This document shows positions 15,067 to 24,363 of a stretch of 64,000 nucleotides of DNA, piece by piece. Source of the DNA: UBA6623 sp965226435 (GTDB taxonomy: Bacteria; Acidobacteriota; Terriglobia; Bryobacterales; UBA6623). The notes under the pieces were generated by a model, which saw nothing but the letters and a program-made list of their open reading frames with translations, ran no database searches and was not told the DNA's origin. Position 1 is the first letter of the stretch. Every line of letters begins with the position of its first letter. The stretch lies in contig CBDDCY010000011.1 in the NCBI GenBank assembly GCA_965226435.1, positions 124,001-188,000 of the forward strand, given 5' to 3'. Position numbers and translations under genes: made by a program.

Positions 15067-16713
15067 TCAAGCCTCGATCAACGGCCTCGCGTGCGCCGTC
15101 GCCGCCAAGCACGAGGCGATCACATCCCTGGTAGTGCGCGGCTCGATCACGGCGTCGACAAAGCCCCGCGCCGCGCTCCACTTCGGATCCAAATAGCGCT
15201 CGTAATCAGCGCGCGTGGCCGACATTGCCGCGGCCAACTCTTCGCCCACCGGCTCGCCGGCTTTCTCCAGGCGCGCCAACTCGGCCGCATAGAGGGCTTG
15301 CACCGCCGACTCGCCTTCCATCACGCCCACTCGCGCCGTCGGCCAACTAAAGATGAAATCGGGATCAAAGCCCTGTCCCGCCATGGCGTAGTACCCCGCC
15401 CCGCCCGCATGGTTGACCGTCACGACGATCTTCGGAACCCGAGCGCAAGCCATCGATTCCACCATTTCGGCCCCGGCCCGAATGATGCCGCTCTGCTCGG
15501 CCTCGGGGCCGATCATGAAGCCCGTGACGTCTTGGAGATACACCAACGGCAGCCCCTGCCGGTCACACGTCTCCACAAAATGAGAAATCTTGCGCGCGCT
15601 CTCGGTGTAGATGATCGCGCCGATACGCGTCTTATCACCCTGGCGCAAGAATCCTCGGCGGTTCGCGATCAATCCCACCGGCCGTCCCCCCACGCGAGCA
15701 TTGGCGCAAAGTACCTCGGGTGCGTGGCCGGCCATGAACTCCACGAATCCCTCGGCATCCACCACGCGGTGGACGATCTCCAGCATGTCGTAGGGCAGCC
15801 GCGGGTCCACCGGGAGCACCGAGTCGATTTCATCGGGGTCGAGCAGCGGCTCGGAACCCTTGTCGCCCGCCTCGTTGCTCGCCTTGTGGGCGGCGCGCGG
15901 CAGGTCGGCGATTCGCTGTCGCATCAGCTCGATGCATTCCTGATCGTTGGCGACCTTATAGTGCGCCACGCCGCTCAGCTCGGTATGAGTCGCGGCGCCG
16001 CCCAACGTCTCGGCGTCAACCGACTTCCCGATCGCGCCCTTGACGAGATTGGGGCCGCCGAGTCCCATGAAACTCGTTCCCTCGACCATGATGATGACGT
16101 CGCTCAACGCCGGCAGATACGCGCCGCCCGCGATGCAAGGCCCCATCACGGCGGAAATTTGCGGAACCTTGAGGACCCGCCGCATCAACGAGTTGTTGTA
16201 GAAGATCCGCGCGCCCCCGTACTTTCCGGGGAAAACGCTCTCTTGAAACGGCAAATTGACGCCCGCCGAGTCGACCAGATAGACAATCGGGATACGGCAG
16301 CGCATCGCGACCTGCTGCATCCGAACCATCTTGGGAACAGTCTCGGGCCACCAGGAGCCGGCTTTCACCGTCGAGTCGTTGGCGACGATCGCGACCGGAC
16401 GGCCGGCGATGGTTCCCAGCGCCGTCACCACCCCCGCCGCCGGGGCCTTGCCGTCATATTGGTCCCAGGCGACCAGCAACCCGAGTTCGAGCAACGACGA
16501 GCCGGGGTCGATGAGTTGGGCGGTTCTTTCGCGGGCGGTGAGCTTGCCCGCCGCGTGCTGCTTGGCAATGCGTTTCTCGCCGCCGCCCCGGCGCAGTCGC
16601 TCCGCGAGTTCGCGGTGTTGCTCGACCAGCGCCCGCATGTGAGCGGCGCGCGCGGCGCGTTCGTCGGCGTCGGGCGGATGCAGTCCCGCTTGCGGTTGGA
16701 AGGTCGCTTTCAT
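15067..16713 (-). CDS. Acyl-CoA carboxylase carboxyltransferase subunit (PccB/MccB-like)
   Basis: 548 residues from the ATG at 16713; the frame is open further upstream but that part is the dispersed repeat. The biotin-dependent carboxyltransferase fold shows HAAGKLTARER, DGKAPAAGVVTALGTIAGR, YLVDSAGVNLPFQ, the oxyanion loop GPCIAGGAYLPALSD in the N-half, and LVYLQDVTGFMIG, VTVNHAGGAGYYAMAG in the C-half. These subunits transfer a carboxyl group from carboxybiotin to propionyl-, methylcrotonyl- or related acyl-CoA in the cytoplasm. No biotin carboxylase or biotin carrier gene is adjacent, so the partner must be encoded elsewhere. Methylcrotonyl- versus propionyl-CoA specificity is not resolved. 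Confidence 0.85.
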   Translation of the reverse strand: MKATFQPQAGLHPPDADERAARAAHMRALVEQHRELAERLRRGGGEKRIAKQHAAGKLTARERTAQLIDPGSSLLELGLLVAWDQYDGKAPAAGVVTALGTIAGRPVAIVANDSTVKAGSWWPETVPKMVRMQQVAMRCRIPIVYLVDSAGVNLPFQESVFPGKYGGARIFYNNSLMRRVLKVPQISAVMGPCIAGGAYLPALSDVIIMVEGTSFMGLGGPNLVKGAIGKSVDAETLGGAATHTELSGVAHYKVANDQECIELMRQRIADLPRAAHKASNEAGDKGSEPLLDPDEIDSVLPVDPRLPYDMLEIVHRVVDAEGFVEFMAGHAPEVLCANARVGGRPVGLIANRRGFLRQGDKTRIGAIIYTESARKISHFVETCDRQGLPLVYLQDVTGFMIGPEAEQSGIIRAGAEMVESMACARVPKIVVTVNHAGGAGYYAMAGQGFDPDFIFSWPTARVGVMEGESAVQALYAAELARLEKAGEPVGEELAAAMSATRADYERYLDPKWSAARGFVDAVIEPRTTRDVIASCLAATAHARPLIEA

Positions 16714-16804
16714 GGGCCGGGCTCGGGTTTGAACATCCCTCAGGATCGTATCATGCGAACGATTCCACCGGGTTCTCGTTGCGAGCCTTGAAACATTGGG
16801 GCAT

Positions 16805-17003
16805 CTAGTGCCACGACCGCATCGCGTGGGGGCTGTGAAAAAATGGGGGACAGTCCACTTCGCGCCGGATGCGACTACTGATTCAATGGAACTTATTCGG
16901 TCGGCGCTTCGGTACAGTCCCCATTTTTTCACAGCCCCGTGGCGATGCGGCTCTGGTTGGCAGTGGTTTCCTCCGCAATGGCGGATCGAAGCCTTCTTAA
17001 CAA
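16805..17003. repeat. MITE/REPIN-like dispersed repeat, copy C (extended form)
   Basis: The core 16828-16938 runs from GGGGCTGTGAAAAAATGGGG to CCCCATTTTTTCACAGCCCC, i.e. near-perfect inverted ends, with the conserved interior CAGTCCACTTCGCGCCGGAT and TTCAATGGAACTTATTCGG. Similarity to copy B covers about 190 bases in total. It sits between the carboxyltransferase start and the end of the FAD oxidoreductase gene. Confidence 0.7.
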
Positions 17004-17023
17004 GGTCGGGGAAAGGTGGCTTT

Positions 17024-18217
17024 TCACGTGGTCTGAGTACTAGGCCGGCGGAACTGCGTTGACGGAACCCGGCCGTCACCCAATCTCGCTATCGAAAACA
17101 TCGGCTCGGGGCGGGCGTTCCCGAGAATGCAGGCGGCCACATGCTCCCCTAAAGCCGGGCCCAGCTTGAACCCGTGGCCCGACCCGCCGCCGGCCAGCCA
17201 TACGTTACTCGCCTCCGGATGCCGATCGACGATCAAGTGCCCGTCGGGGCTGTTTTCGTACTGGCAGACCCGCGCTTCGACGAGCGGCGCCGATCTCAGC
17301 CGCGGGAAACGGCGCGCCAGGTATTCGCGGGCTCGCTCGATACCTTCCGGGGACGGTTGGCGATTTCCGCTAGTCGGATCGAATGGCTCGCCACGGGTGT
17401 CGTCGGCGATCTTGATTCCCCGCCGATCGAGGCTGGGGAAGCCATAGAAGAAGCGCTCGCCGTAGTCGGTCCACACGGGGAAGGTTCCCGGCTCGAAGGA
17501 TCGGTCGCCCGCGGGAGTGCCGAAATAGTAGACCTCTTGGCGTGTCGGACGAATCGCGTCTCCGATCGAATCCGGAAACAGCTCGCCCAGCCACGGCCCG
17601 CACGCGAATACATAGCGGTCCGCCGAAAGATGACCGCCGTCCGACAATTTGATCCGTTCCATCACTTCGTGTCGGATCGGTCCCGGCTTCACCGCGGTCT
17701 CCAGAAACGTCCCTCCTTCGTGCTGAAATTGCTCACAGACGACATGGCAGGCGTATCGGGCGCGGAGGTACCCGGCTTCGTGTTCGAAATACAGAGTGCG
17801 CACGCCGTCGAAGTTGATTTGGGGGAAGCGACGCTCGGCCTCGTCGAGTTCGAGACGGTCGACGAGCAGGCCGAATTCCTTGGCGATCGGTAGAGACGCC
17901 CTGGCGTACTCATCGTCCTCGGAAAACATCCACAGCAGACCGGCGCGGCGGTAAAGCTCGACATTCCACCGTAGTTGATTCTCTCGCCAAAGCGCGAAGG
18001 CACGGGCGACCCACTGGACGTAAATGCGGTCCGCCCCGTAAAGACCGCGAATGGCCCGCGACTCTCCGCCCGAACTCGATCGGGAATTACCCGGCCCCCA
18101 GGCATCCAGCAATGTGACCCGAGCGCCCATGCGCAACAGGTGCAGAGCCGTCCAGCCTCCAAAGGCTCCGGCGCCGATAACCGCGATATGAGGCTTACCG
18201 CCCGAGGCTGAAGTCAT
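17024..18217 (-). CDS. FAD-dependent oxidoreductase (DAO / sarcosine oxidase-like)
   Basis: 397 residues from the ATG at 18217. The N-terminal dinucleotide-binding fold is HIAVIGAGAFGGWTALHLLRMGARVTLLD with the GxGxxG motif and terminal Asp, followed by SRSSSGGESRAIRG, a DAO-family flavin contact. The C-terminal part has VCQYENSPDGHLIVDRHP and LAGGGSGHGFKLGPALGE, as in sarcosine oxidase-like amine oxidases, which oxidise N-methyl amino acids in the cytoplasm. The last residues (RRPSTQTT) abut the dispersed repeat and may differ from the ancestral end. The start is 32 bases downstream of the stop of the SDR gene, so the two are probably cotranscribed. Confidence 0.85.
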   Translation of the reverse strand: MTSASGGKPHIAVIGAGAFGGWTALHLLRMGARVTLLDAWGPGNSRSSSGGESRAIRGLYGADRIYVQWVARAFALWRENQLRWNVELYRRAGLLWMFSEDDEYARASLPIAKEFGLLVDRLELDEAERRFPQINFDGVRTLYFEHEAGYLRARYACHVVCEQFQHEGGTFLETAVKPGPIRHEVMERIKLSDGGHLSADRYVFACGPWLGELFPDSIGDAIRPTRQEVYYFGTPAGDRSFEPGTFPVWTDYGERFFYGFPSLDRRGIKIADDTRGEPFDPTSGNRQPSPEGIERAREYLARRFPRLRSAPLVEARVCQYENSPDGHLIVDRHPEASNVWLAGGGSGHGFKLGPALGEHVAACILGNARPEPMFSIARLGDGRVPSTQFRRPSTQTT

Positions 18218-18249
18218 GGTTCTTTCGAGACCCCACCGGCCCACAAGGC

Positions 18250-19038
18250 TCAATACAAGCCGGTCGTGGCCCCACCGTCGACGGCAATCGCCGTTCCCTG
18301 GACGTGCCTTGATCTGGGCGAACAAAGAAAGGCGGTCAAATCCGCGACATCTTCCGGGCTCCCAAGCCGGCGAATACCTTGGCCCTTCACCATGTCGGCC
18401 CTGACTTGCTCGGGCGAAACGCCCTTCAGCTTGGCCCGCATCGTGAAGATTTCCTCGACTCGGCGCGTTTCCGTCAACCCGGGATAGACGGCGTTGACGT
18501 TGACGTCGTCGCGCAGACCCAGCCCGGCCAACGCTTTGGTGAAGTTCGCCATGGCGGCATTCACCGCTCCCCCGATCATGAAGTCGGGATCGGGAGTGCG
18601 GGCGAACCCGCCCACAACGTTGACCACCGAACCTTGGCTTTGTCGCAGCAAGGGCCAGCAAAGCCGCGACAAGCGCACGCAGGCGTAGAACTTCAGAGCG
18701 AAGCCGTCTTCCCACAGCACGTCGTCTTGTTCGAGAAAGGGGCCGCCCTTGGTGGCTCCGGCATTGTTGATGAGAATGTCGAGACGGCCGAACTGCTCTT
18801 CGATTTGGGCGTGAACGGCGCGGCAGCCTTCCGGCGCGCGCAAATCTCCGGCGCAACTTTCGACGCGCCGACCGCTATCGGCGGCGATCTGTCGCGCGGC
18901 CCGCCGCAATGTTTCTTCGGTGCGGGCGGCGACGACGCAGTCGCAGCCTTCCCGAGCCAAGCGATCGGCGATGGCGCGGCCGATGCCGCGACTCGCTCCG
19001 GTAATCAACGCGACTTTGCCTTCGAGTTCTAACGCCAT
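18250..19038 (-). CDS. SDR-family protein lacking the usual catalytic Tyr-Lys
   Basis: 262 residues from the ATG at 19038. The Rossmann start LEGKVALITGASRGIGRAIADRLA has the TGxxxGxG cofactor motif, and DILINNAGATKGG is the NNAG motif, so NAD(P) binding is likely. At the position of the YxxxK motif the protein has IGGAVNAAMANF, so the Tyr and Lys of classical short-chain dehydrogenases are replaced. The C-terminal VDGGATTGLY is usual. A standard dehydrogenase reaction is therefore doubtful; relatives with the same GGAVNAA motif seem to form a subgroup. It precedes the FAD oxidoreductase in an apparent operon. Confidence 0.8.
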   Translation of the reverse strand: MALELEGKVALITGASRGIGRAIADRLAREGCDCVVAARTEETLRRAARQIAADSGRRVESCAGDLRAPEGCRAVHAQIEEQFGRLDILINNAGATKGGPFLEQDDVLWEDGFALKFYACVRLSRLCWPLLRQSQGSVVNVVGGFARTPDPDFMIGGAVNAAMANFTKALAGLGLRDDVNVNAVYPGLTETRRVEEIFTMRAKLKGVSPEQVRADMVKGQGIRRLGSPEDVADLTAFLCSPRSRHVQGTAIAVDGGATTGLY

Positions 19039-19060
19039 TGTGGAGTTTCCATGGGCGCCC

Positions 19061-19105
19061 AGCCTGCATTTCTCACCAACTGACGGCCGCGGCACATGAT
19101 AGGCA
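19061..19105. repeat. Short dispersed repeat (pair with 57694-57741)
   Basis: AGCCTGCATTTCTCACCAAC followed by TGACGGCCGCGGCACATGATAGGC resembles CAGCCCGCATTTCTCATCGC...CTGACGGGC...GCACACGATAGGC at 57694-57741. Both lie in intergenic DNA next to gene ends. The function is unknown. Confidence 0.45.
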
Positions 19106-19114
19106 GAGAAACCG

Positions 19115-19825
19115 TTAGGGCGACGTTTTCAGCCGCAGGGGTTTGACGCGGTACTTAAAGATGCACCACAGTGCCCGCACTCCGTCGCGGACACCGATCT
19201 TCTTCCCCTCCTCATAGGTTCGGCCGTGATAGGAAATGCCGACCTCGTAGATGCGCGCGCCCGCGCGCGCCAGCTTGGCGGTCACCTCGGGCTCGAAGCC
19301 GAAGCGATCTTCCTCCAAGGGGATTGACTGGATCAACTCACGACGGAAGACCTTGTAGCAGGTCTCCATGTCGGTGAGATTGAGGTCGGTCATCATGTTC
19401 GACAGCAGCGTGAGAAACTTGTTCCCCAGCGAATGCCAAAAATAGAGGACGCGGTGCTCCTGCGTCGTGGCGAAACGTGATCCGAAGACGGCGTCGGCAA
19501 GATCTCGCTCAAGTGGATGAAGCAACTTCTGATAATCCTCGGGGTCGTACTCGAGGTCGGCGTCCTGAACGATGACGTAATCGCCTCGCGCGGCCCCGAA
19601 GCCGGTCCGCAAGGCGCGGCCCTTGCCGTAATTCACCTCGTGATAGAGCGCCGTCACGTTCTCGCTCTCCGCCTCCAATCGGGCTAAACGATCGCGGGTG
19701 CCGTCGGTCGAAAAGTCATCGACGATAATGATTTCCTTGTCGACAGGCGCGGCTTGGACGCGGTCCACGATTTCAGCAATCGTATCCGCTTCGTTGTAAA
19801 CGGGAATGACAACGGTAAGTTTCAT
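19115..19825 (-). CDS. Family 2 glycosyltransferase (dolichyl-phosphate mannose synthase-like)
   Basis: 236 residues. The GT-A fold starts with MKLTVVIPVYNEADTIAEIV and EIIIVDDFSTDGT; the metal-binding motif is VQDADLEYDP; NKFLTLLSNMMTDLNLTDMETCYKVF and the later DRFGFEPEVTAKLAR are typical of dolichol-phosphate or undecaprenyl-phosphate sugar synthases. There are no obvious membrane-spanning helices, so it acts at the inner face of the membrane and charges a polyprenyl phosphate with a sugar. It is short and lacks the C-terminal membrane domain of GtrB-like proteins. No glycan operon surrounds it; the next gene downstream on the strand is the SDR, after a gap of 76 bases. Confidence 0.85.
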   Translation of the reverse strand: MKLTVVIPVYNEADTIAEIVDRVQAAPVDKEIIIVDDFSTDGTRDRLARLEAESENVTALYHEVNYGKGRALRTGFGAARGDYVIVQDADLEYDPEDYQKLLHPLERDLADAVFGSRFATTQEHRVLYFWHSLGNKFLTLLSNMMTDLNLTDMETCYKVFRRELIQSIPLEEDRFGFEPEVTAKLARAGARIYEVGISYHGRTYEEGKKIGVRDGVRALWCIFKYRVKPLRLKTSP

Positions 19826-19898
19826 CGGGTCTTTTCGTTACGGCGGCGAAGATGGGATCTTGACGTCGTGAAAGCAGCGGTGCTACTCTGCGATCGCA

Positions 19899-20576
19899 AT
19901 GCTGAAACCACTTGGCGGGCAGGCGGCGGGCAGGCGGCCGTGCGCTCTCTTTCTCCTCTTACTTGTCGGCGGCGCATTCGGGCCGGCGGCGGGGGTTGAA
20001 CCCGGATTCACCGCTCTTTTCGACGGCCAAACCCTCGATGGATGGAAGCTACTGGGCAAAACAGGCGCGGGATACTACGTCGCTGACGGAAAGATCATTT
20101 GCCCGCCCGGCGGGGGTGGCAACCTTCTCTCCGAAAAGCAGTACGCCGATTTCATCTTGCGTTTCGACTTCAAACTCGAGGCAGGATCGAACAACGGTCT
20201 CGCCATTCGATCTCCGCTCCAGGCAACCAACCTAGCCTATGACGGCATGGAACTGCAAATCATCGATAATTCCGCCGCCCGCTACCGCGACATCCATCCT
20301 TGGCAAAAACACGGCTCCCTGTACCACGTCTTCCCGGCCGAGACGGGATTTCTACGGCCCACCGGAGAGTGGAACCGGCAAGAAGTCTTCGTCCAAGCCA
20401 GGCGGGTTAAGGTGGTCCTCAACGGCCGGGTGATTCTGGACGTGGACTTGGAGACCGTAACGGCCCCGGAGATCCTCTCGAAGCACCCTGGGTTGCAACG
20501 AACCGCGGGTCATATCGGGTTTCTGGGACACGACGAACCGATCGAGTTCCGTAATATCCGGATCAAGAGTCTTTAG
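19899..20576 (+). CDS. Exported DUF1080 (3-keto-disaccharide hydrolase family) protein
   Basis: 225 residues with an N-terminal signal sequence (ALFLLLLVGGAFGPAAG). The DUF1080 lectin-like beta-sandwich is shown by FTALFDGQTLDGWKLLGK, ISTDGKI-like YYVADGKIICPPGGGGNLLSEKQYADFILRFDFKLEAGSNNGLAIR, GMELQIID, GEWNRQEVFVQ and a final IGFLGHDEPIEFRNIRIK. This family is abundant in Planctomycetes and Acidobacteria; some members hydrolyse 3-keto-glycosides in the periplasm. It is divergent from the glycosyltransferase by 73 bases. Which sugar it binds is unknown. Confidence 0.85.
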   Translation: MLKPLGGQAAGRRPCALFLLLLVGGAFGPAAGVEPGFTALFDGQTLDGWKLLGKTGAGYYVADGKIICPPGGGGNLLSEKQYADFILRFDFKLEAGSNNGLAIRSPLQATNLAYDGMELQIIDNSAARYRDIHPWQKHGSLYHVFPAETGFLRPTGEWNRQEVFVQARRVKVVLNGRVILDVDLETVTAPEILSKHPGLQRTAGHIGFLGHDEPIEFRNIRIKSL

Positions 20577-20593
20577 ACCGTTGCCGACGACGC

Positions 20594-21253
20594 TCAAAAA
20601 ATCCAGGTGACGCCGAACATAGGTGTCCAGTTGTGGAGAATCGATCCGATGTCGGCGCCTAAACTCGGCGTGATCACCTTATCGGGCGACTCGGTGATAT
20701 AGTCCCGCACTTCCACGCGGAAGAAGAGATTGTTGCCAACGCGGAAGCGGACTCCAACTCCAAAATCACCTGTAGGCAATGACTGATTGGAGCGGGTGAG
20801 CAGAGCCAAGTCGCTCCCCGGCGCATCGGGTTGCTCGGTACCCGTCCCTTGATAGAAACGGACCCCGCCGCCGAAAGCGACAAACGGCCTGACATTCGCG
20901 TTGCTGTCGGTTAGGTAATACAGCACGTCATAGTGAATCGTGTGCGACTGTCCGCCGAGAGAATGCGACCGCGGTCCGGCATCGAGTTCGTAGCTATTCT
21001 TCGAATAGAAGTAGCGCAACTCGCCGCCCCATCGCCCCGTACCCATCGTTTGGCCGAGAACGAACCCACCTCCCGCACCGATGCCGGGGCCGACTTTGCC
21101 CGAGCCGGCAGGAGAGGAAACGGAAGTTTTCTGATAAACGCTGAGCGCGCCGAACACTCCGCCGTAATTCTCAGCAGCCTGCAAGGGAGCCGCTAGCAGC
21201 CCACCGCAAGCTAGGGCGACAGCAACGAGCGGTACCAGGTTTTTCTTCGTCAT
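20594..21253 (-). CDS. Outer-membrane beta-barrel protein
   Basis: 219 residues: signal peptide MTKKNLVPLVAVALACGGLLAAPLQA cleaved before AENYGG, then alternating amphipathic strands (GGELRYFYSKNSYEL, HTIHYDVLYYLTD, VRPFVAFGGGVRFYQG, DFGVGVRFRVGNNLFFRVEVRDYITE) and a C-terminal aromatic residue in MFGVTWIF, as usual for barrels recognised by the BAM complex. An eight-strand OmpA/OmpW-like porin-size barrel is likely. No peptidoglycan-binding OmpA domain is present. It ends 17 bases from the convergent DUF1080 gene. Role unknown. Confidence 0.75.
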   Translation of the reverse strand: MTKKNLVPLVAVALACGGLLAAPLQAAENYGGVFGALSVYQKTSVSSPAGSGKVGPGIGAGGGFVLGQTMGTGRWGGELRYFYSKNSYELDAGPRSHSLGGQSHTIHYDVLYYLTDSNANVRPFVAFGGGVRFYQGTGTEQPDAPGSDLALLTRSNQSLPTGDFGVGVRFRVGNNLFFRVEVRDYITESPDKVITPSLGADIGSILHNWTPMFGVTWIF

Positions 21254-24200
21254 GCTTTCCTCAAATTGGAATACTACGAGGTTGCCGCGTCGGGTCCGGT
21301 TCAGAACAAGGGGAAATCGGACCCGAACGCGAATCAGTCGACAACGCGGACGCTAATCGTGGATGACACGCCGCCGGAGTTGATTTCCACCGGGACTTGA
21401 ATACCCAACGGAGAACCTCCGGGGACCTCGACGTTGATCTGATAAAGACCCACAAAGCCCGGTGTCAGCCCGGAGTACAAGACATTACCCGCCACGCCTC
21501 CGAAGAGAACCGCGGGCTCAACAACCGTAATCGAGAGCGGGTCGGTCGAAGCCGGATAACCGGGGAACGCAATGGGCGTAACGGACCCCAATCCGGTCGA
21601 GTAAATCACGGCGATCTCATGCCGGCGCAGAGGACTCGACAGGGTCGCGAGAGTATTGTCTTCGCGGATCACGGCGGCAAACGTGTTGCCGCTGGGCCCC
21701 GGAACCGAGAACACCGCCGGAGCCGCCGTCAGCACACGAGTCAAAAATATGTCACTGACGCCGCCCTGGGTGTGGACCTGCATGCCGGCATTTCCACCGA
21801 AGAACGGCAACTGGGCGTTGATTTGTTCGGGAGAAACGAAGAGCAAGGGCAAGTTCGCCCCATTGGCCGTTACGCAAACTTCGGTCAATCGATTCGGAAG
21901 CGGCGTTTCGGTTGCCGCGGCGGTTTGCGGCGAGAGGTTCTCCCCGAAAATGGAGATCAACCCACCGGCGCCCAGTTTGGTGGAAAAATCAGCCGCGTTG
22001 GTGACACCCGCAATGCGCGGAATCTGCAAAGTGGCGTCAAAAGAAGCGGGGAACTCCACTACGCCGGCGCTGCTCGTCGAAACCAAACGACCGTCCTGCA
22101 TCGCGGCCAATGACCGATAGAAGGACAAGCGAGTGCTTGGCGCGGGCGGCGGCTCCACCATCCGGACCTGGTCGGTAAGCCGAGTCGGGTCACGCGGATC
22201 GTGGCGCTGCAGGGCGCCGGTGTCAACCTGAAAACGCGGGCGAACCGACCGCACGGCGGTTGAGTCGGGCAGCACGGCGAATCCCGAAGAGGCCTGGCCG
22301 GCCTCGGCGCCGGGAAGAGCCGCGATCTCGACCAGCGACGCGTTCAAAACGTGATTATCCACAAGGAAGAAATTCGAGCCCGCTCCAATCGCTCCCGACA
22401 GACTAGGCAGCTCATCTCGCGTCAGCGTAATCCTCGAAGAAAGCGCTTCCCAAAAATGAACGCCGCCGCTCGATTCGGCAATGAAGATACCTGAGCCGTC
22501 CGGTGCACCGACAACAGCGAAATCCGGTGAGAATGTGTTCGTGAAGATACCCAGGGTATCGGGATTCGTCACGATTTTGTTGTGCAAATTGAACATCCCG
22601 ATCTCACCGCCGCCTTCGGAGGACTGCATGGTGAGCAGAATGTTTCCGGCGTCCGACGCCAGCGAGAGCGGATAACGACCTCCCCCGAGCGACTCCCAAG
22701 GTAGGAAGATCGTTGTTTCCACGCGCAACGTGTTCAGGTTGATCAGCGTCATCGTTTCCGACTGCGCGTTGGCCACGATCAGGAAGCCGCCGTCGGGGCT
22801 GACCAGCATCCAGGTCGGTGTGTTGCCAACCGAGATTCTGCCGCCAAGTCGGAACGAGTTATCGAAGACCAGCACCTGGAATCCTTCTTGATCCAGGACA
22901 TAGAAGCGATCGCGGAAGCGGTCGGCGACAATGTCGACAAACTTACCGGGTACGGTGTACAGCGTACCCTTTTGGTCGACATCGCGCACATTGGCGAAAA
23001 CTTCGGCATGACGCGGAATATTGACGGAGTTCGTCTGCAAAACGATGGGGAAAACACTCGTTCCCTGCACCGGCCCCAAGGCGCCCGGGTCGACGCTCAC
23101 GCGGACGTCCGCCGGCGTGGTGCCGGTATGCGGCTCGAACAGGACGGCGGGACGGCCGGAACTGCGTTGGTCAAGGATCGAAAGACTAAACTGCGCCGGA
23201 CTTCCTCCGGGGTTCTCGATACGCAGGGTCTGCGCCTGCACGTCGCGGTTACAAAAATCGAACTGAAAGAACAAGCGCCGGTCGTCGGGGTGATACTCCA
23301 TTACGGGCGCTTCGGTGAGATCGTCGAGAGCGACGTGAATCAATCCCGATTGACCGATCGCATACAGATTACGGCCGGCCAGGTCGGAGGCCAATCGGCC
23401 ACCGAGCCGTTCGGGCAACAGCAGCTGCGATCGGAGCAGCATGTTGTCCAACTCCATAATCTCCAACAAGCCGGCAGGCTGCGCGCCCGGCGTCGTGGGT
23501 TCAACGCCCGCGGGCTTATCGAATGAGATGTAGACCGTGCCGCTAGCGGGGTCAATGACACTGCCGCCGATGAGGCCGTCCGTTCCTCCCGAAACCGCTT
23601 CGGGGGTATCGGCGATCACGCGTAAACTTTGGTTGAAGAGCAGATGGCCGGCCATGAAGTATTTGCCGTCACCCGAAGCGCTCAACTGATTGAAGACCGG
23701 CGGAGTGATCAACGTGTCATTGGTTCGAATCGTCATCAAACCGAGGGGCAACGAAACTTGATACGAGAAAACGAAGGAATCCGTCATCCCGAAGATCCAA
23801 GTGCCGGTGGTATTGCGGTCTAAGCTGGCCGTATTAATGCTCCTCGGAAAGGTAGCCGGACGGACGGGCAGACTGATACCGGCTGCGTCGGCCCCATCCA
23901 AGTCGCTGAAATTCACCAAGTCACGGAAGGCGCCGTCGTCGGGATCGAAGAAGACGATTCCGGAGGTTGTAATGATGACGGCTTCCCCGTTCTTAGCGAA
24001 AGTCACCGCCAGCGGGGTGGCGACCATCGGATAGTGGCGTCGGTCGACCGGATCGTTCAGGTTCACGGCCGTCACGCCGGAAAACTGCGATACGCCGGAA
24101 GTGACCGGAGCGTTCAGCGTGACGAGAAAACGGCTGTCGACCGACATCGCCATCCCGACCATAGCGGCGGGTTGGGGCGTGGTGACAAAGGAACCGATGC

Positions 24201-24363
24201 GCTGATTGGTTGCCATGGAAACCACTTCCACGCGTCCGGCACTGAAATTGCCGGCATAGACCAATCCTCGCGCCTCGTCGACGGCGACATCATTAATGAT
24301 GCCGGGCAGCGGAATTACCGTTCCAAAGGTTGTCCCGCCGGATACATGCCCCTGCGCGAACAG

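Noticed and set aside
15091..16791. 566-codon plus-strand open frame
   Set aside because: Antisense to the carboxyltransferase gene; its translation is Arg/His-rich without any recognisable motif.
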